The translations under genes were made by a program, and so were the position numbers. This document shows, one piece after another, positions 33,968 to 42,316 of a stretch of 64,000 bases of DNA. The stretch's first letter is position 1; each line of letters opens with the position of its first letter. The notes below the pieces were generated by a model. It was not told the DNA's origin, did no database searches, and worked only from the letters and a program-made list of their open reading frames with translations. This DNA is from Austwickia sp. (GTDB taxonomy: Bacteria > Actinomycetota > Actinomycetes > Actinomycetales > Dermatophilaceae), in contig CP064985.1 in assembly GCA_016699675.1 (NCBI GenBank), positions 372,001-436,000 on the forward strand, given 5' to 3'.

Positions 33968-35086
33968 TCAGCTCTCGAGGCCCAGCGCCCGCGCGGCGCT
34001 GACGGCGTCGACAGGGATCCGGGTCGGCAGGACCTCCGTGCCGTCCGCCGTCTTCAGCGCCCAGGCAGGGTCCTTGAGGCCGTGCCCGGTGACGGTGCAG
34101 ACGATGGTCGCCCCGCCGGGCACGCGGACCGCGGCGTGCATCTTGAGCAGGCCCGCGACACTGGCGGCCGACGCCGGCTCGACGAACACGCCCTCGGTGG
34201 CGGACAGCAGCCGGTGCGCGGCCAGGATCTCCTCGTCCGTGACGAAGTCGATCAGCCCGCCGGAGGTGTCCCGGGCCTCCTCGGCCTGCTTCCAACTGGC
34301 CGGGTTGCCGATCCGGATGGCGGTGGCGATGGTCTCGGGGTCGTCGACGGGGTGGCCGAGGACGATGGGCGCGGCGCCGGCCGCCTGGAAGCCCCACATC
34401 TGGGGGGTGTGGCTGGCCGGGCCGGATGACGAGGCCGCCGCCGCGTCGGGGCCGGTGGCGCCCGGCGTGCCCTCGACGTACTCCCGGTAGCCCCGCCAGT
34501 AGGCGGTGATGTTGCCGGCGTTGCCCACCGGCAGGCAGTGGATGTCGGGGGCGTCGCCGAGGGCGTCGACGATCTCGAAGCTCGCGGTCTTCTGGCCCTC
34601 GATCCGGGCCGGGTTCACCGAGTTGACCAGCTCGATCGGGTAGGACTCGGCGAGCTTGCGGGCCACCTCCAGGCAGGCGTCGAAGTTGCCGTCGACCTGC
34701 AGCAGCGTGGCGCCGTGCGCGACCGCCTGGGACAGCTTGCCCATCGCGATCTTGCCGTCCGGCACCAGGACGCCGCAGGCCATGCCGGCCTTGGTGGCGT
34801 ACGCGGCGGCGCTGGCACTCGTGTTGCCCGTGGAGGCGCAGATGACCGCCTTCGCGCCGGCGGCCGCCGCCATCGAGATCGCGGTCGTCATGCCGCGGTC
34901 CTTGAACGAGCCGGTCGGGTTGAGCCCCTCGAACTTCACGAGGACCCGCGCACCCACCCGCTCCGACAGCTTCTCGACCTCGATCAGCGGCGTGCCGCCC
35001 TCGAGGAGGGTCACCACGGGGGCGCCCGCGAGCATGGGCAGTCGGTCCGCGTACTCGCGGATCACCCCGCGCCACTGGTGGGCCAT
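33968..35086 (-). CDS. thrC: Threonine synthase
   Basis: A pyridoxal-phosphate enzyme turning O-phosphohomoserine into threonine. In the 372-residue protein Lys62 in NPTGSFKDRGMTTA is the cofactor lysine, and PVGNAGNITAYWRGY holds the phosphate-binding glycines. A 15-residue insertion around AAAASSSGPASHTP is rich in Ala/Ser. It begins one base after the hom stop and is followed closely by thrB. Confidence 0.95.
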   Translation of the reverse strand: MAHQWRGVIREYADRLPMLAGAPVVTLLEGGTPLIEVEKLSERVGARVLVKFEGLNPTGSFKDRGMTTAISMAAAAGAKAVICASTGNTSASAAAYATKAGMACGVLVPDGKIAMGKLSQAVAHGATLLQVDGNFDACLEVARKLAESYPIELVNSVNPARIEGQKTASFEIVDALGDAPDIHCLPVGNAGNITAYWRGYREYVEGTPGATGPDAAAASSSGPASHTPQMWGFQAAGAAPIVLGHPVDDPETIATAIRIGNPASWKQAEEARDTSGGLIDFVTDEEILAAHRLLSATEGVFVEPASAASVAGLLKMHAAVRVPGGATIVCTVTGHGLKDPAWALKTADGTEVLPTRIPVDAVSAARALGLES

Positions 35087-35087
35087 C

Positions 35088-36434
35088 TCATTCCCCTTCC
35101 ACGCGCATGACGCTGGTCACGCCGCGCACGATCTCCATGGTCGACAGCGCGTCGACGGTGGCCGCCAGGGCCTCGTCCGGCGCCGTATGGGTGACGATCA
35201 CGAGCTGAGCGCCGACGCGGGCACCGTCGTCGTCCACGTGGGTCTCCTGGCGGACCTGCTCGATCGAGACCGCGTGCTCGGCGAAGACCCCGGCGATCTG
35301 GGCCAGCACCCCCGGCCGGTCGAGGACGTCGAGACTGAAGTAATACCTGGTCAGGGCCCGCCCCATCGGCAACACGGGCAGGTCGGCGTAGGCGGACTCG
35401 CGCGGCCCCAGCCCGCCGCCCACCCGGTGCCGGGCGACGGCGACGACGTCGCCGAGGATCGCGGACGCGGTGGGATCGCCGCCCGCGCCGGGCCCGTAGA
35501 ACATCAGCTGCCCCGCGGCGCTGGCCTCGACGAAGACCGCGTTGAAGGCCTCCCGGACGCCGGCCAGGGGGTGGCTGTTCGGGATCATCGCGGGGTGAAC
35601 GCGCACGCTGACGCCGGCCGCTCCGCCCGGCGCCGCACCCGCGGCGACCCGCTCGCAGATCGCCAGCAGCTTGACGACGCAGCCCATCTCCGCGGCCGCG
35701 GCGACGTCGGCCGCGCTGACCTCGGTGATGCCCTCGCGGTAGACGTCCCGGCTGCTCACCCGCGTGTGGAAGGCGAGGCTCGCGAGGATGGCGGCCTTGG
35801 CGGCGGCGTCGAAACCCTCCACATCGGCGGTCGGGTCGGCCTCGGCGTAGCCCAGCGCCTGCGCCTGCTGCACCGCCTCGGCGAACCCGGCGCCGGTAGT
35901 CGCCATCTTGTCGAGGACGTAGTTGGTGGTGCCGTTGACGATGCCGAGCACGCGCCGTACGTCGTCGCCCGCGAGCGACTCCCGCAGCGGGCGCAGCAGC
36001 GGGATCGCCCCGGCGACCGCGGCCTCGTAGTACAGATCGACGCCGTGCTGCCGGGCGGCGGCGTACAGGGTCGGACCGTCCTCGGCGAGCAGCGCCTTGT
36101 TGGCGGTGACGACGCTCGCGCCGTGCTCCATGGCCCGCAGGATGAGCCCGCGGGCGGGTTCGATCCCGCCGATCACCTCGACCACGATGTCGGCCCGCTC
36201 GACGAGCGCCTCCGCGTCGGCGGTGAACGCCTCCGCCGGCAGGCCGGTGTCGCTGCGGTCGCGGCCGGTCCGCCGGACGGCGACGCCGACGATCTCCAGC
36301 GGCCGCCCCACCCGCGCGGCGAGGTCCGCGGCGGTCGCGGTCAGCAGCCGGGCCACGGACGAACCCACCACCCCGCAGCCGAGCAGAGCGACCCGCAACG
36401 GCTCGGACGTTGGCCCGCCAGCGTTCTCGCTCAC
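35088..36434 (-). CDS. hom: Homoserine dehydrogenase with ACT domain
   Basis: It reduces aspartate semialdehyde to homoserine. The 448-residue protein has the NAD(P) loop VALLGCGVVGSSVARLL, NKALLAEDG, the family signature GIVNGTTNYVLDKM, the catalytic region GYAEADPTADVEGFDAAAK, and a C-terminal ACT domain (about 350-430, RYYFSLDVLDRPGVLAQIAG) for threonine feedback. It starts with GTG, 275 bp after lysA, which leaves room for a separate promoter. First gene of the threonine unit. Confidence 0.96.
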   Translation of the reverse strand: MSENAGGPTSEPLRVALLGCGVVGSSVARLLTATAADLAARVGRPLEIVGVAVRRTGRDRSDTGLPAEAFTADAEALVERADIVVEVIGGIEPARGLILRAMEHGASVVTANKALLAEDGPTLYAAARQHGVDLYYEAAVAGAIPLLRPLRESLAGDDVRRVLGIVNGTTNYVLDKMATTGAGFAEAVQQAQALGYAEADPTADVEGFDAAAKAAILASLAFHTRVSSRDVYREGITEVSAADVAAAAEMGCVVKLLAICERVAAGAAPGGAAGVSVRVHPAMIPNSHPLAGVREAFNAVFVEASAAGQLMFYGPGAGGDPTASAILGDVVAVARHRVGGGLGPRESAYADLPVLPMGRALTRYYFSLDVLDRPGVLAQIAGVFAEHAVSIEQVRQETHVDDDGARVGAQLVIVTHTAPDEALAATVDALSTMEIVRGVTSVMRVEGE

Positions 36435-36709
36435 GCGCGGTTCTCCTCACGATCTCCAGATGACGCCGAAAGCCTAGTCTGCCGACGGTCCAACCCTCTG
36501 GAGCGCACCGTCTCGCTGCCCGAGCCGCGCCCACCACGAGACCTCCGTGCCGAAGGCGCTCGGCGCTGGCGCCTTGCGGCTGGGTGCGATGCCGCCTCCC
36601 CGACGCGGAGGAGTCCGCTCTCCTGGGGTCGGGTGAACACCCGTGCGCAGGAGAGTCCACCCGCCCTCGGGAGAGCTGACTCGCGGCGCACGACGGAGTC
36701 GATCTCAGG

Positions 36710-38155
36710 TCAGTCCACGTCGAGGGCCAGGATGTCGTCGATCGTCTCGCGGCGGACGATGAGCCGGGCGGCGCTGTCCCGGACCGCCACCACCGGCGGG
36801 CGCGGCACGTGGTTGTACTGACTCGACAGCGCGCGGCAGTACGCCCCCGTCCCCGGCACCGCCAGCAGGTCGCCGGCGCGCAGGTCGGCCGGCAGGTATT
36901 CGTCCATGACGACGATGTCGCCCGACTCGCAGTGCTTGCCCACCACCCGGCTGATCATGGGCGGAGCGGCGCTGCGCCGGCTGGCGAGCGTCACCGAGTA
37001 GTCCGCCCCGTAGAGCGCGGTGCGGACGTTGTCGCTCATCCCGCCGTCGACCGAGACGTACGCGCGCCGGGCCCCGCCGTCCAGCTCGACCTTCTTGATG
37101 GTGCCCACCTCGTACAGCGTGAACGTGCTCGGCCCGGCGATCGCCCGGCCGGGTTCGATCGAGACCCGCGGCGCCGGGACCCCCTCGGCCGCGCACTCGC
37201 GGGTCACGATGCTCGCGAGCTGGGCGCCCAGGTCGGCCGTCGCCAGCGGGGTGTTCTCGCTCGTGTACGCGATGCCGAAGCCGCCGCCGAGGTCCAGCTC
37301 CGGCAGCTCGACGGCGTGCTCGCGGGCGACAGCCGCGTGCAGCCCGAGCACCCGCCGCGCGGCCACCTCGAAGCCGGCCGTGTCGAAGATCTGGGAGCCG
37401 ATGTGGCTGTGCAGCCCCCGCAGGTCGAGGGTGTCGGGGTGGGCGAGCACCTGCGCCGCCGCCTTCGCGGCATGGCCTCCCGCCAGCGAGAACCCGAATT
37501 TCTGATCCTCGTGGGCGGTCGCGATGAACTCGTGGGTGTGCGCCTCGACCCCCGCGGTGACCCGGATCATCACCGGCGCGACGACGCCCAGCTCGGCGGC
37601 GACTGCGGCCACCCGCTCGATCTCGGCGTAGCTGTCGAGGACGATGCGCCCTACGCCGTACTCCAGCGCCGCGCGAACCTCCGCCACCGACTTGTTGTTC
37701 CCGTGCATGCCGATCCGCGCCGCGGGGAAGCCCACCGCCATCGCGACGGCCAGTTCGCCGCCGCTGCACACGTCGAGGCCCAGGCCCTCCTCCGCCACCC
37801 AGCGCGCGACGGCCGAGCAGAGGAAGGCCTTGCCGGCGTAGTACACGTCCAGGCCCGGCCCTGATCCGTCCGGGCCGGCGAACGGCGCGGCGAATTCGTC
37901 GCGGAAGGCCCGCGCGCGGGCGCGGAAGTCGTCCTCGTCCACGACGTACGCCGGGGTCCCGAACTCCTGCGCGATCCGGGTGACCGGCACCCCCGCGATG
38001 GCGAGCACGCCGTCGGCGCCCTTGGCCACGTTGCGGGCCCAGAGCACCGGCAGCAGGGCGTTGACGTCCTCCGGATGGGGCAGCCACTGGGGGGCGGCGC
38101 CGTAGCCGTCGCTGTGCAGCGCGCCCGCCTCGTGCGCGCGCATCACCTTGCCCAT
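36710..38155 (-). CDS. lysA: Diaminopimelate decarboxylase
   Basis: The last step of lysine synthesis, a fold-type III PLP enzyme of 481 residues. Lys109 in DVYYAGKAFLCSA is the cofactor lysine. Also visible are SHIGSQIFDTAGF, ELDLGGGFGIAYT, EPGRAIAGPSTFT and the substrate-binding Cys in GTGAYCRALSSQYNH. The start follows a GGGAGGGG site. It lies 28 bp after argS, as in other actinobacteria. Confidence 0.96.
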   Translation of the reverse strand: MGKVMRAHEAGALHSDGYGAAPQWLPHPEDVNALLPVLWARNVAKGADGVLAIAGVPVTRIAQEFGTPAYVVDEDDFRARARAFRDEFAAPFAGPDGSGPGLDVYYAGKAFLCSAVARWVAEEGLGLDVCSGGELAVAMAVGFPAARIGMHGNNKSVAEVRAALEYGVGRIVLDSYAEIERVAAVAAELGVVAPVMIRVTAGVEAHTHEFIATAHEDQKFGFSLAGGHAAKAAAQVLAHPDTLDLRGLHSHIGSQIFDTAGFEVAARRVLGLHAAVAREHAVELPELDLGGGFGIAYTSENTPLATADLGAQLASIVTRECAAEGVPAPRVSIEPGRAIAGPSTFTLYEVGTIKKVELDGGARRAYVSVDGGMSDNVRTALYGADYSVTLASRRSAAPPMISRVVGKHCESGDIVVMDEYLPADLRAGDLLAVPGTGAYCRALSSQYNHVPRPPVVAVRDSAARLIVRRETIDDILALDVD

Positions 38156-38183
38156 CGGTGCCCCTCCCGCCCGGTCCCGAGGC

Positions 38184-39857
38184 TCACAGCTGCTCGGGCG
38201 CCGAGACGCCCAGCAGGTCGAGGCCGTTCGCGAGCACCTGCCGGGTGGCGTCGTTGAGCCACAGCCGGGTCCGGTGCAGGTCGGTGACCGGCTCGGGCTC
38301 GTCGTCGACCAGGGCCGGGCGCACGCGGCACTCGTCGTACCACTTGTGATAGCGCGCCGCGAGGTCCTCCAGGTAGCGGGCCACCCGGTGCGGCTCGCGC
38401 AGCGCCGCCGCCTGGGCGACGATCCGCGGGTAGTCGCCGAGGATCGCCAGCAGCGCCGACTCGGTCTCGTGGGTCAGCAGGGCGGGGTCGAACCCGTCCG
38501 CACGCCGTACGTCGTCGCCCGCGGCCAACCGGGCGACATTGCAGGTCCGGGCGTGCGCGTACTGCACATAGAAGACCGGGTTGTCGTTCGTCCGGCGCCG
38601 CATCTCCTCGCCGTCGAGCGAGAGCGGGGAGTCGGCGGGGTAGCGGGCCATCGAATAGCGCACCGGATCGGTGCCGATGTCCTCGATGAGGTCGGTCAGG
38701 TAGAGCGCGTTGCCCTTGCGCTTGCCCATGCGGACGCCGGCGATGTTGATGAGCTGGCCGATCAGCACCTCGATGTTGACCTCGGGGTCGTCCCCCGCGC
38801 AGGCGGCGATGGCCTTGAGGCGGTTCACGTACCCGTGGTGGTCCGCCCCGAGCATGTAGACCTTCTCTGGGAAGCCGCGGTCCTTCTTGGACAGGTAATA
38901 GGCGGCGTCCGCGGCGAAGTAGGTCGGGACACCGTCGGCGCGGATCAGAACGCGGTCCTTGTCGTCACCGAACGTCGTGGTCCGCAGCCAGATCGCGCCG
39001 TCGCTCTCGAAGACGTGGCCCTGCTCGCGCAGCCGATCGATGGCCGCGCTCACCGCGCCGCTCTCGTGCAGCGTCTTCTCGCTGAACCACACGTCGAAGC
39101 TCACCCCGAAGTCGACCAGGGTGTCGCGGATGTGGGCCAGCTGCAGCTCATAGCCCAGGTCCCGGGCCAGGGCGACGGCCGCGTCGTGGTCGGTCGCGTT
39201 CAGCTCGAGCAGGTCGGGGCGCCGGGCGAGGGCCTGCCGGGCCAGTTCCTCGACGTACTCCCCCGGGTACCCCCCCTCGGGCACCTCCTCGCCCGTGAGC
39301 TTGGCGATGATCGAGGCTCCGAACTTGTCCATCTGGGCGCCGGCGTCGTTGATGTAGTACTCGCTCGTGACGCTGGCCCCGGCCGCCGCGAGCAGCCGGC
39401 GCAGCGCGTCACCGAGGGCGGCCCAGCGGGTGTGGCCGATGTGCAGCGGGCCGGTGGGGTTGGCGGAGATGAATTCAAGGTTCACGGTGTGCCCGGCGAG
39501 GGCGTCGCCACGGCCGTACGCCGTGCCGGCCTCGACGATCGTGCGGGCCAGCTCGCCCGCGCTTGCGGCGTCGAGGGTGATGTTGAGGAAGCCCGGACCG
39601 GCGACGTCGGCGCCGGCGACGCCCGGGGTGGCGGCCAGGCGCTCGGCGAGGACCGTCGCCAGCTCGCGGGGGTTCTGCCCTGCTTTCTTCGCGAGCTGCA
39701 TCGCGACATTGGTCGACCAGTCGCCGTGGTCGCGGTTCTTGGGACGTTCCACCCGGACGGTCGTCGGCACGGCCTCGGCCGGCAGCGAGGTCTGGCCGGC
39801 GGCGACGGCGTCGCGCAGACAGGCGGTGATGGCGGAGGCGAGCTCGTCGGGTGTCAC
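38184..39857 (-). CDS. argS: Arginyl-tRNA synthetase
   Basis: Class I synthetase of 557 residues. The HIGH motif is HIGH itself in PTGPLHIGHTRWAALGD, and MGKRKGNALYLTDLIED lies in the KMSKS region, which is relaxed in ArgRS. A C-terminal DALR anticodon-binding domain (about 440-557) and an N-terminal Add domain are present. It begins with GTG. A tRNA-Arg gene lies just upstream on the other strand. Confidence 0.96.
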   Translation of the reverse strand: MTPDELASAITACLRDAVAAGQTSLPAEAVPTTVRVERPKNRDHGDWSTNVAMQLAKKAGQNPRELATVLAERLAATPGVAGADVAGPGFLNITLDAASAGELARTIVEAGTAYGRGDALAGHTVNLEFISANPTGPLHIGHTRWAALGDALRRLLAAAGASVTSEYYINDAGAQMDKFGASIIAKLTGEEVPEGGYPGEYVEELARQALARRPDLLELNATDHDAAVALARDLGYELQLAHIRDTLVDFGVSFDVWFSEKTLHESGAVSAAIDRLREQGHVFESDGAIWLRTTTFGDDKDRVLIRADGVPTYFAADAAYYLSKKDRGFPEKVYMLGADHHGYVNRLKAIAACAGDDPEVNIEVLIGQLINIAGVRMGKRKGNALYLTDLIEDIGTDPVRYSMARYPADSPLSLDGEEMRRRTNDNPVFYVQYAHARTCNVARLAAGDDVRRADGFDPALLTHETESALLAILGDYPRIVAQAAALREPHRVARYLEDLAARYHKWYDECRVRPALVDDEPEPVTDLHRTRLWLNDATRQVLANGLDLLGVSAPEQL

Positions 39858-40003
39858 CTGGGCATTCTAGGGATGCGCGCGAACGGCTCCGTCATGGCCG
39901 TGCCGCCCCCGCCCCACCAGCAGGTTCAGTGCTCCCCACCCACACCTGGTAAGGTCTTCTCCTGCGCCGCCGACCAGCTCTTTTCGGGTCAGCGCCGCGA
40001 TCG

Positions 40004-40078
40004 GCCCCCGTAGCTCAGGGGATAGAGCACCGCCCTCCGGAGGCGGGAGCGCAGGTTCGAATCCTGCCGGGGGCGCCA
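40004..40078 (+). tRNA. tRNA-Arg (anticodon CCG)
   Basis: The full cloverleaf can be drawn: acceptor GCCCCCG/CGGGGGC, D arm GCTC...GAGC, anticodon stem CCGCC/GGCGG with loop CTCCGGA (anticodon CCG), a 4-base variable region, T arm GCAGG-TTCGAAT-CCTGC, discriminator G and an encoded CCA. It decodes the CGG codon, common in this GC-rich genome. A candidate promoter element TAAGGT lies about 50 bp upstream (39952-39957). Confidence 0.96.
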
Positions 40079-40096
40079 CCAGACCGACGGAGCGCG

Positions 40097-40417
40097 TCAC
40101 AGGCCGAGGTACGTGCGGACGGCCGATTCCAGCCGGTGGAGTTCCGCGGGATGTAGCCGCCCGCGCCGTCGCCGGAGGCGACTCCGGGCGATCGTGTGCA
40201 GGTCCGTGGCGTTGACGAAACTCATCTCGTACTTGGTCAAGCCCGACTCGGCGTCGACCGGAATGTGGGTGGGGGCAGGCCCCGGCGTACCGGTGACGAC
40301 GGCGACCGTCACCGCCGCGAGGCGGCCAATCATCGGGTTGATGGTGAGAACAACGCAGGGATGCTCGCCGACCAGAGGTATCCGGGCGTCCCACACCTCG
40401 CCGCGGAGTGGGTCCAC
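40097..40417 (-). CDS. MazF/PemK-family toxin
   Basis: A 106-residue protein of the growth-inhibitor fold: GEVWDARIPLVGEHPCVVLT at the N-terminus (family RGEVW and P-x-VVL), then THIPVDAESGLTKYEMSFVN and a C-terminal RRRRGRLHPAELHRLESAVR. Such toxins are mRNA or tRNA ribonucleases. It starts with GTG one base after the antitoxin stop, the usual toxin/antitoxin order, and lies 19 bp from the end of a tRNA gene on the opposite strand. Confidence 0.75.
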   Translation of the reverse strand: MDPLRGEVWDARIPLVGEHPCVVLTINPMIGRLAAVTVAVVTGTPGPAPTHIPVDAESGLTKYEMSFVNATDLHTIARSRLRRRRGRLHPAELHRLESAVRTYLGL

Positions 40418-40418
40418 C

Positions 40419-40703
40419 TCAGGCCTCGACGTCGTCGCTCGCTACTCCCGCCGGGAGGGGAGCGATCCCACCCCGATAAAAGTCGTCGTACGCAGCCACC
40501 ATGGCCGCCTCCAGGGCACGCTCATGCACGAGCCGCAAGCCCTCACGCACGAGCGCCGAGGGACCCTCCAGGCCGAGGACCACCGCGTCCTCCTGAGTCA
40601 ATTCGCGAGCGAAGGCGGCGTCTACCCGGGCCTGCATGATCACGGTCCCCGCCCGGGCAGCGGTTACCCGCGCACCCTTGGTTCCTCCCTGCCGACCAGC
40701 CAT
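40419..40703 (-). CDS. Ribbon-helix-helix antitoxin
   Basis: The 94-residue protein has a short basic N-terminus, a strand GTVIMQARVD, and two helices (AAFARELTQEDAVVLG and PSALVREGLRLVHERA) in the ribbon-helix-helix pattern; the acidic C-terminus (YDDFYRG to DDVEA) probably folds on the toxin. No ribosome site is seen before the ATG and the likely -10 (TATGAC on the minus strand) is very close, so the message may be leaderless. It pairs with the MazF-like gene downstream. Confidence 0.65.
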   Translation of the reverse strand: MAGRQGGTKGARVTAARAGTVIMQARVDAAFARELTQEDAVVLGLEGPSALVREGLRLVHERALEAAMVAAYDDFYRGGIAPLPAGVASDDVEA

Positions 40704-40707
40704 GTAT

Positions 40708-40718
40708 TGACCTTGTCA
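40708..40718. promoter_or_regulatory. Palindrome at the antitoxin start, possible autoregulatory operator
   Basis: TGACCTTGTCA is a perfect 4-3-4 palindrome 5 bp before the antitoxin ATG and overlapping its presumed -10 box. Ribbon-helix-helix antitoxins usually repress their own promoter at such sites. Confidence 0.4.
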
Positions 40719-40766
40719 TACGGCCGGCTCAGGCTGCAAGAGAGGCAGGACCCGAGCGGCCGGGAC

Positions 40767-41150
40767 TCAGCCGAAAACGGTCCCGGTCACGTAGTCGTGC
40801 AGGTGCGTCCCGTTGCGGGGGTCCTCATCGGCAGCGACGGGCGACGCGATCCGACGCAGCGCCACGCCCGACCCGAACACCGATTCACCCCAAGTGGGCT
40901 CGTGCGCGACAGCCTCGTAGTCGAGCACCGTGCCGGGTGCCGCCGAGTAGCGCAGCGCCGAGCTGAAGAACACGCCGTTGCGGATCTGCAGGATGTGGGT
41001 GCCCGCGGGGACGGTGATCTCGGTGACCTCTTCGGAGGTCGGAAGGCTGGCCACGGGCAGCCGGTCGACGCCGATCCCCCGGCCCAGGATCGTCTTGCGG
41101 TCGAGCTCCGCGTGGTGGATGCGGATGGTGGCGGTAGCGGTCGTAGCCAT
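40767..41150 (-). CDS. Small protein of unknown function
   Basis: A 127-residue protein that I do not recognise. The ATG giving MATTATATIRIHHAEL is chosen over an upstream one because AGGAA lies before it. It is rich in beta-branched and small residues without a membrane segment or signal; ITVPAGTHILQIRNGVFFSS and EPTWGESVFGSGVALRRIAS suggest a beta fold. It lies alone between the toxin pair and the CNNM genes. A Crp-like palindrome precedes it. Confidence 0.6.
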   Translation of the reverse strand: MATTATATIRIHHAELDRKTILGRGIGVDRLPVASLPTSEEVTEITVPAGTHILQIRNGVFFSSALRYSAAPGTVLDYEAVAHEPTWGESVFGSGVALRRIASPVAADEDPRNGTHLHDYVTGTVFG

Positions 41151-41182
41151 GGCGGTTCCTTCGACGGATGAGGCCTGCGTGG

Positions 41183-41198
41183 TGTAACCCACATCACA
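41183..41198. promoter_or_regulatory. Near-consensus Crp/GlxR site
   Basis: TGTAACCCACATCACA differs from TGTGA-N6-TCACA at one base. It is 33 bp upstream of the small unknown gene and close to an AT-richer stretch (TAGTAGACCCTAACTA) that may hold its promoter. The position near the start suggests repression if it is used. Confidence 0.35.
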
Positions 41199-41254
41199 TA
41201 GTAGACCCTAACTAAGGAGTACCGAAGCTCCGTCTTCGCCTGTGTCGCAACGCA

Positions 41255-42316
41255 TCAGCGATGCGGCCGAGTCCCCGGGACGCGTTGCGTGGAGTCCGTG
41301 ACCTCGCCGACCAACTCCTCGAGCACGTCCTCGAGGAAGACGATGCCCACCACTCGTCCCCCGGGCTCGACGACCCGGGCCAGGTGCGAGCCCGTCTCCT
41401 GCATCGTCTCCAGCACGTCCTCGACCTCGTCGCCCGGCGCGACGGTGGCCAACCGGCGGATCCGCTTGACGGGGATGGCTAGGTGCCGCTCGTCATCGGC
41501 GGCGTACAGCACGTCCTTGAGGTGCACATACCCGCCGACCTCCCCCGAGGTGTGTGTGATGGGCACGCGGCTGAAACCGCGCTTGGCGACCAGCCGCTCG
41601 ACGTCGTCCGGCGTACACCCGAAGGGCAGCGTGACGAGCTCGGACAGCGGTACGGCGACGTCGCCGGCCACCCGGTCGCTGAACTCCAGCACTCGCCGCG
41701 CCAGGTGCTGCTGTTGCTCCTCCAGCAGGCCCTCCCGGGCCGACTCCGCCACGATCGCGTTGACCTCCTGCGCGGTGAAGGCGCTGGTCACCTCGTCCTT
41801 GGGCTCCACCCCCAGGAGCCGCACGAGCGACTTGGCGATCCACTCCAGCACCCGGATCACCGGCCGCAACGCCCGAGTCAGATAGAGCAGCGCCGGCGCC
41901 AACCACAGCGCCGCCCGGTCGGGTCCGGCGAGGGCCAGGTTCTTCGGCACCATCTCCCCGATGACCACGTGCAGATAGGCCACGATGAGCAGCGCCAGCA
42001 CCAGTCCGACCGCGTGCGCCGCGGCGGGCGGCAACCCGATCCGGTCGATGGGGCCGGCGATGAGGTGGTGGATGGCCTCCTCCGCCAGGGCGCCGAGCAG
42101 CAACGAGCACACCGTGATGCCCAGCTGGGCGCACGCCAGGAGTGACGCCACCCGCTCCAGGGCTTCCAGCGCGAGCTGCGCGCTGCGCCGACCCTGCTCC
42201 GCCAGCGGCTCCAACTGGCTGCGCCGGGCGGCCATCACCGAGAACTCGGCGGCGACGAAGAAGGCGTTGCCCAGGAGCAGGAGCACCGAGAACGCCAGCG
42301 CCAGCCCGGGCGTCAT
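41255..42316 (-). CDS. CNNM/CorC-type membrane protein with CBS pair (no CorC domain)
   Basis: The 353-residue protein has an N-terminal CNNM (DUF21) domain with about four helices (ALAFSVLLLLGNAFFVAAEF, the VVIGEMVPKNLAL loop) and two CBS modules (about 205-340, FSRVPITHTSGEVGGYVHL, GIVFLEDVLEELVGEV). It lacks the C-terminal CorC/HlyC domain of its neighbour. The family is linked to Mg2+/Co2+ transport, though often annotated as hemolysin. Its start overlaps the upstream paralogue's stop (ATGA). Confidence 0.88.
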   Translation of the reverse strand: MTPGLALAFSVLLLLGNAFFVAAEFSVMAARRSQLEPLAEQGRRSAQLALEALERVASLLACAQLGITVCSLLLGALAEEAIHHLIAGPIDRIGLPPAAAHAVGLVLALLIVAYLHVVIGEMVPKNLALAGPDRAALWLAPALLYLTRALRPVIRVLEWIAKSLVRLLGVEPKDEVTSAFTAQEVNAIVAESAREGLLEEQQQHLARRVLEFSDRVAGDVAVPLSELVTLPFGCTPDDVERLVAKRGFSRVPITHTSGEVGGYVHLKDVLYAADDERHLAIPVKRIRRLATVAPGDEVEDVLETMQETGSHLARVVEPGGRVVGIVFLEDVLEELVGEVTDSTQRVPGTRPHR

